64,000 nucleotides of DNA from Ceratopteris richardii (lineage: Eukaryota > Streptophyta > Polypodiopsida > Polypodiales > Pteridaceae), in NCBI GenBank assembly GCA_020310875.1, contig CM035437.1, positions 44,546,041 to 44,610,040 of the forward strand, written 5' to 3'. The notes under the pieces were generated by a model. It worked only from the letters and a program-made list of their open reading frames with translations. It was not told the DNA's origin and searched no databases. How positions within the stretch are numbered: the stretch's first letter is position 1; every line of letters starts with the position of its first letter. The position numbers and the translations under genes are program-made. Of the stretch, positions 57,850 through 64,000 are shown one piece after another.

Positions 57850-58018
57850 GATTTTTCATAAATAGAAGAATGCCTTCATAGGCAAGATATGAGTTCTAAG
57901 GTCATATGTGGGTCGAATAAAATGGTGCAGCAGGATGTGAGCATAGTTGAGGATCAAGGCCAGTATTCTAGTTCATGTGGTTATTGCAAATCATCTGGAA
58001 ACACAAGTATTTCATATG
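57850..58018 (+). CDS. ATE1: Arginyl-tRNA-protein transferase, first coding exon (partial gene)
   Basis: ATE1 moves Arg from Arg-tRNA to N-terminal acidic or oxidised Cys residues of proteins, marking them for the N-degron pathway. The coding part starts at ATG 57889 and gives 43 codons plus one base, ending at a consensus donor GTAAGT at 58019. The segment SSSCGYCKSSGNTSISYG matches the conserved start of the plant ATE N-terminal domain (CGYCKS, then SISHG); the CGYC cysteines are known to be needed for activity. An acidic/Gln stretch (VEDQGQ) precedes it, as in plant homologues. A splice acceptor at 57848-57849 and a donor on the far side argue for a real exon. The downstream exons (next expected motif around DYQ and GWRRSG) were not found up to 64000, so the first intron is long or this is an isolated fragment. 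Confidence 0.72.
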
Positions 58019-60452
58019 GTAAGTCTCTATTTCCTGAGAGCAAATTGAAGCTGTTTGCTAGTTTCCAAAGGAACAATTGAATGTTTGTCTGGTCAGGCTA
58101 TCTTATTCTTCATAATGGATTTTTAGATTTGGTCAAATTTGGTGAAGCTCACATAGATGGTTCTCTTAGAGTGGCATGATTGGCACATTGTTGTGCGTGT
58201 TTGCAAACTACTAGACGATTGCGGGTGAAATGGCAAGGCGGATTTGTAATATTATCTTTCTAGGTCAAACGGATCCTGTAAACTGGACAGTTATAGAGGA
58301 ACAAATGGATATATCTAGACATGCATTATTTAAAAAGAGGGTACATCATGGTATTGAACTGAATTTGATGATGCTACCAATCCTTTGAATCTTTCATTTG
58401 TATGATTGTAGAGTGAATGTTTCAATATTATAATGAAGTTTGTGTCAGCCTGATCAGTCTTCAATGAGCTTAGTTTGTAGGTTGCCATCAATCAATCATC
58501 CCCTCTCTCCTCCCCTTCTTTTTTTTTTTCCGACCCTACCTAATAGTGGGAAAAGATTGCAGTTTTTTGCCTCAAAATGAAAAATCTATTAAATTGTCTT
58601 TGATTTGAATAACAGGAATGATTTTTTTGAAGGTCTTTTTATAGTTTAAATTATCATGTCATGATTTTAAAACAAATACACACATACTTTGGAAATTGTA
58701 CGTATGTAAGTACATGCATACATTCACGAGGATTCTATGCCCAAATTCAAACACATGTTAAAAATTGTAGATACATTAAAGGGTTCTTGCAAGAACTATC
58801 ATTGATGCTATGTGAATGAATACCAAGGATCAATAAAGAATGAAATTGATGATGATTGCATGAGAATAACACAAGCGAGGTGCATCTTTGATTCCTCCTC
58901 ACATGTAATTAAGTTCCTCTCTCACTCTAAGTAAGTAGAGCAACCGCATGGCTCCTCACATGAGTGCCACATGGACGTCATGTGAGAGCCCATGTATGCA
59001 TAACTCTAAGGGGTGGTTCAAGCCTCCCCTCATTCTCTAGCTCTTGTATAATATTTCCTTCCCCTTAGATCCATTTTTTTCCTAAATGTGGGATTAGAAG
59101 ACCCTAGTGAAAGAGAGAATTCTTTGAACGATTAAAGAATTCTATGGAGCATAGTCAAACTTAGGATCTAGATATTTTGTTAGAATTGACGATTTAGAAA
59201 TGTGTTGATCTTTGATGTATATATATATTTTTTACATGATAAAAAAATATAAATCGCTCCGCAAGGATGAAAAACTCGATTTTATTTATGGGTCCAAAGG
59301 ATTTAAATGGTTAATTCTCATTTTAAATATCTCGATTTAAATCGTTGGTTCGTACTATGCCCCCTATGCACATATCATCCCCTCTCTTTCTTCTTGGTTT
59401 CCCTTCTTGTTTGCCATCTGTTTTCTTTTGGTGTGTGTCAAATGCATTTTGTCCATTTCACAACTCTCCTTGACATCCCTTCTCTTTCTTGCTTAACCAT
59501 CTCCTCAAAATCATCCATGTTTTCTATGTTGGATACAGTGGATATTTGCTTGTGTGTTAGAGACAACACTTTTATGCCTTAGTTTTATTTTTGTCGTTGG
59601 GCACTACCCATGTTAGTGGGATTTTTATAGTATCGGGTTAATACTGAGCATGATGAAGTTGATGTTATTTAGTACTTTGGTCTAGAGCTTATATTTTGCA
59701 CTTTTCCTTTCTAGGGGAATTCGGGTTTTACTTGGACTACCCTTTGAAGTATTTTATCGATAGTGTGCAGAATGGAGCCTAAGAGTTTATAGTTGGAGGA
59801 CTTGCTTGGTATTTCTTCTTGGGATTTTGGGGCCTCAAAAAGTGGATTGGCCATCATTTTGGTGTACTCATGCATGTATCTATGTGCTTCATTAATGTGG
59901 TGTATCACTAATGAGGTGAGTACATAATTGATCATAGGTCAATGCATGTCAAATCACAAATGAATGCACGACTAGTTAGAGGTGCACTACCTAGGGTTCC
60001 TAGTAGATCTTGATAAACAAGGGGAATCTTGGTGGAGGTATAGGCGAAGCTAAGCCTTTTATTTAAAGAATAAACTCTAACTCCCTACGTTATGTAGATG
60101 GATGAATGGGATGATAAGTGTTACTTCTTGCGATGAAGTAATAGGCAAAGGCCATGGTTGTTACTGACATTTTTCTGACTTCTAACTTCTGACGTTTTGA
60201 CCGATCTCTGATGGGTACAGTAAAGCGTTTCTGACGTTTCCCGACACGGCCTTTTTTTTTCCAAATAAAATATCAAAATATATATTATTTTTTGTACACA
60301 TTAAATATTTCAACAAAATAATCATTTTTACACATTTATAGAAAAAAACAATAAAAGACATCATAGTGAGTTAACATTAACATGCTGCAAAAAGTTATGA
60401 TAACTAGTAGCCAAAAAGACTAATAACATCTATGCCAAAAGTATATCAATCA
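58019..60452. other. Presumed ATE1 intron 1, left part
   Basis: AT-rich, no coding frame recognised. T-runs occur near 58519 and 60250. TCTGACGTTTCCC near 60230 resembles CCTACGTTTCCTA near 48530 beside hAT copy h1, so the transposon's 3' end probably reaches at least to 60225. No ATE1 exon was seen. Confidence 0.4.
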
Positions 60453-62575
60453 TCAATCATCATCAAGCTGAATATCCTCCTCTCCATCATCATCATCATC
60501 ATCATCATCATGTGCAAGAAGAGGATCATCATCCCTCAATGGGAGCCTCTGAAGTATGGGAATAGTAGAGTCAAGCATACCCTTGTCCTCTTTGCTCTTT
60601 TGCAATGTGAGCAGTCTATCGTCGTCTTTTTCATATTCAATCATGTCAAGTGTGACTTCTATCTTCTCAAACCCTCTCTCTTTAATTTTAGTGGCAAGTC
60701 GTAAGTTGGTATGAATATAGACCAACTTTTCTGTATTCTTTGGAAGCAATTTATTTCTCAACTTTGTATGTGTCAAAGTGAAAGTACTCCAATTTCTTTC
60801 ACAAGGAGAAGCACAAGTTCCTTGTGAAAGAACACGTAAAGCAAGCTTTTGCAAATTGGGTGTACCGTGTACGAGCCCCAAATGATTCCCACCACTTTAT
60901 TGCATAATGCATTCTCTTTTCATCTCTAGCAAGAGGCCTTTGATATGTACCTTCAATTGATTTATACTTATCAAGCTCATCCATTAGAATCCCTTGCTTT
61001 TCAAGATCGCCATGTGTGTAACACTCAAGGATATCCATCCAACCATCATTAACTTCTCGATCATCATCTGGGCATTTTTCTCTCCAAATAGGGTGGAGAA
61101 ATAGGATGCTGCATGCAATGGAGAATGCATCATGTCCCATCTTTTCACACACAAAGACTTCACTTCCTCTAACCTTGCATTCTCAATATCATCAATATGG
61201 CTGATTTCCTCAATCATTCTATGGGTCAATTCATAAACAAGAACCATGATAGCCCTTTCTTTGTCTGCTAAACGCAAGACCTTCAAAATAGGAGCACATA
61301 TGCTTACAATCTCTCGTGCACTTCTCCAAAAAAATGCACTAGGATCAATACCAGATATATCTTCAGCTTTTCTTGTTCGGCATACTTTTTTTCTAGTCTA
61401 CTCAGCTGAAACCACCATGGATCTCAATCCATTATACACTCTCTCATCCAACAAGTTTGCTAGCATGACAAACATGTAAGCAAATCTAGTTTGTGCAGGT
61501 TTAAGAAGATCTTTTGAAGAATGCTTTCTAAATAAAGCAAGTATGCGAGGCTTCATAGTTACAAAAGTTGTGACTTTTAGAGCTTGATTCAATATTGGCT
61601 TTACCCAAGCAAGCCCACCAATATCCTCAAACAACAAATCAATGCAATGGCATGTACATCTCATGTAAAAAATATGTGGGAATTCTTGTTCAACCAAGGA
61701 ACCAACCCTTACACAATTTGTTGCATTATCCATGCATACTTGGACAACATTTTCAGGTCCAACATCTTTGATAGCTTCTTTTAAAATCTCAAAGATGTAC
61801 TCACCAGTTTTCATTTCACCTGAAGTGTCCACATATCTCAAAAACATGCTTCCATAAATGCAACTGACCATAATATTAATGATTGGTCGATTCCTAGCAT
61901 CGGACCAGCCATCACACACTATACTACATCCAAAATGTTTCCACTTCTCCCGGAATTTCAGCAAGTCACCTTCTATGAACCTCACTTCATCATAAAATGA
62001 CGTGTACGCAAATGATGATATGATGGTGGTTTATAGGAAGAGCCCACATGGCCAATTGCATTAACCATATCAAGAAAGTAAGGGCTTCTTACTTTCAAAA
62101 ATGGTATGTCTTTTCCAAAAAAGAACCTACGAAGAGCTTGGTCTGCATCAGCTCTTGCTTGAGCTTACCAAGCTTTTGGCAAAGGTCCTTGAGAAGTTCT
62201 TCTCTTTTGTGATGCATGAAAAGTGGAGGTATCACCATATGGCTGAGATACATAGGTTTCCTCATGATCATCAAAATTTGCACTTTCATTTGCCACAATA
62301 TCCTCATGTGAATGCATCACATTTGCATTAGAGCATGACCCACTTTTTTGAGGTGATTTTGCAAGTAGTTTTCTACATGCTTCTCGTATATTTTGGGGAG
62401 CTTGAGCACATTGGTCAACTCCAAAACCTTCGAGGCCAAGAATGTGTGCCCGAATTCGATTGGCTCCTCCATCCCATACATGGCCACAAAATTTGCATTT
62501 ACATTTCCAATTCCCTTTTGGCAAGGCTTTGACCTTGCCCACATACTCCCATTCTCCACCAGCTTTCCTTGGCAT
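60453..62575 (-). pseudogene. hAT transposase, BED-DUF659-dimerisation (copy h2)
   Basis: DNA transposase of the hAT superfamily, nearly full length but broken. BED zinc finger at the N terminus (62440-62575: CKFC, WDGGANRIRAHILG). In-frame TAA at 62163, then RADADQALRRFFFGKDIPF and SPYFLDMVNAIG; frameshift near 61990. DUF659 and catalytic core 61398-61985: CDGWSDARNR with the first Asp, VQVCMDNATNC with the second, and the C-x2-H motif CTCHCIDL. One stop at 61398, then RSAREIVSICAPIL and KRWDMMHSPLHAA; frameshift near 61110; WREKCPDDDREVNDGWMDI and KWWESFG; frameshift near 60890. C-terminal hAT dimerisation part: LQKLALRVLSQGTCASPCER and KLRNKLL. A poly-Asp tail is encoded by the (ATC)n run at 60483-60511. 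It lies antisense within the presumed ATE1 intron. Terminal inverted repeats and target duplication were not identified. Confidence 0.85.
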
Positions 62576-64000
62576 CTACAAGTATGAAAGAAAAACAATT
62601 ACATCATTGAGAATCAAGATTCATAATTAATCATCTACATGTTTAGTTGCTAGCACTTGCAAATGGTGATCAGACATGGAAAAGAAGCGGGCAGCAGAAG
62701 CTATACTAAATGTTCTTGCATCTGATAAAAAAGATTTGATAGAGCATGGTTGAAGTTTGAACAATTAAGAAGCATCTTTTCAGTGGTCTTTAAAATATTA
62801 ATATGTAGATCAGGACAGAAACATAAAAGAAATAACACATCATTATGTAGATACTAAGATGTATACATATGTCATCACTTATTGAAAAACTAAAAGTCTA
62901 AAGGCTGAAACTCAAGGCAAGACAACGTATTGAATTATGAACTATAAAGTGAACATGTAAATCATCAAATACATATGAAAAAAAAAAAAAAAAATAGCAC
63001 ATAATTCATGAATAAGACCTATCACATGTGACATGAGCATGATCCATATCTATAGACTATATTCATATATGATAATATGATATACCATATATATTAATTA
63101 TTATATATAATATGCATATGAAGTTGTTGTAACCCGTTTAAGGTTTTCGAAAATCCTTCAGGCATCGGGTGACGAACACGTGCAGGCAGCACTCGGCAGG
63201 AACTCCCCAAGCTTGAAGGGGATTAGGGAACTCAGCAGCAACCCAACTGTCCTGGCTCAAGGGATAGTAGATACTATGCACAGAGGCAATTAGATGATTG
63301 TCCAACCTATGAGGTGTGAGGTGCACCAGACACAGAGCAATAAGCGCAGCAGTATGAAATCAGCCAGAAAATTGAAATAGGTCAAGTAAGACTTGGGAAA
63401 GAAAAAAAGAAACGGCTTCAGGAATGCATTACTAACACAGCCGTCAGAAACATGTTGGGTACATCAGGGCATGTTAGAATCCAACCTTGGCAAAGGTGCA
63501 GAAGAACAATAACACATGAAGAAACCCTAAAGTAGGTATTACTAGTCTCCAAAATCAGCATGCATGAAGAAGAACAAAAGGAAGCTCCCAGTTCAAAGCG
63601 GCATATGCAACTCCAAGAATCTCCCTAGCTCTTTACCCTAGACTGTGGAGCTTATAGCTTGAGTAGCTTAGAATTGGATGATCTAGTGATGCTCCAACCC
63701 CTTCTTTACATAGCCATGCCTTTCTAGGTGGAAAAGCTTCTAAAAAGCTATTAAAAATCTGGAATCTTGCACAAGATTTTTAAATACTTGTGTGAGTGGT
63801 TTTTTTCACCTTTGACTATGCCTTTAGAGCTTTTCTTTTAGTCGTCTATGCTTAGCCATTCATCTGATCTATTTTTTAGATCTTAAAGTTGAGCCATTGA
63901 TTAACATTAATGTGAAAAGCATATGAAAAACAGAATTAGGGTTTTAATTTTGGAGGTCAATCTGATGCTAGATGGCTCAAATGGTTATCTTCATGAGGAT
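62576..64000. other. Unassigned sequence at right edge
   Basis: Contains an A-run at 62978-62994 and a very AT-rich stretch 63060-63120. From 63126 (TGTTGTAACCCG) to the window end the sequence has the look of an LTR or untranslated region (AATTAGGGTTTTAATTTTGG near 63935), but no second copy, polypurine tract or primer site confirms it. No ATE1 exon was recognised. Confidence 0.3.

Noticed and set aside
63126..64000. LTR running off the right edge
   Set aside because: Only a TGTTG start and an LTR-like look; no polypurine tract, primer site or partner copy.
58081..64000. Second exon of ATE1
   Set aside because: Searched by eye for the DYQ/GWRRSG region and the later CC motif on the plus strand; nothing convincing was found.

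Overview
This 64 kb window is nuclear DNA of a land plant, almost entirely repetitive. Evidence for a plant: Ty1/copia elements with initiator-Met-tRNA primer sites, Ty3/gypsy remnants, hAT transposons with BED and DUF659 domains, plant-type telo-box motifs, and one short exon matching the N terminus of plant arginyl-tRNA-protein transferase (ATE1). AT-rich sequence, deep nesting and a long gene-poor stretch suggest a large genome such as a fern or gymnosperm; the species cannot be fixed from sequence alone.

Layout. 1-8119: two decayed copies of one copia family (called A) in opposite orientation; A2 (+) is inserted in the gag of A1 (-) and is cut off on the right by a Ty3/gypsy RNase H fragment (8126-8455). 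9070-21013: family L, a pol-less LTR element with ~1.4 kb LTRs on the minus strand, containing a second complete L element (13564-19461) flanked by a perfect 5-bp duplication CTTAA. 21014-25091: a decayed single-ORF element of unknown type ending in a polypurine tract and LTR. 25092-25856: another A fragment. 25862-41496: A3, a family A copia with target duplication AAGAA, itself split in its leader by copia element X (minus strand, target duplication TGTTC). 41502-44097: remnants of the copia that A3 entered and a second copia tail. 44098-48514: mostly featureless, with a 78-bp tandem repeat and a gypsy RNase H/integrase relic. 48515-50236: a badly decayed hAT transposase. 51097-54919: a minus-strand LTR with 3.4 kb of apparently non-coding sequence. 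54920-57190: LTR, primer site and gag of a further copia. 57850-58018: ATE1-like first coding exon, followed by a presumed long intron holding a better preserved hAT transposase (60453-62575, antisense).

How the parts relate. No transposon here is intact: each reading frame has stops, frameshifts or altered catalytic residues, and many stops are CAG to TAG changes, as expected from deamination of methylated CHG sites. The only host-gene candidate is ATE1, a branch of the N-degron pathway. One large part is probably an assembly error: 32606-36917 repeats 27615-31930 with only homopolymer-length differences, and the joining segment 31931-32605 alternates between two unrelated sequences on opposite strands.
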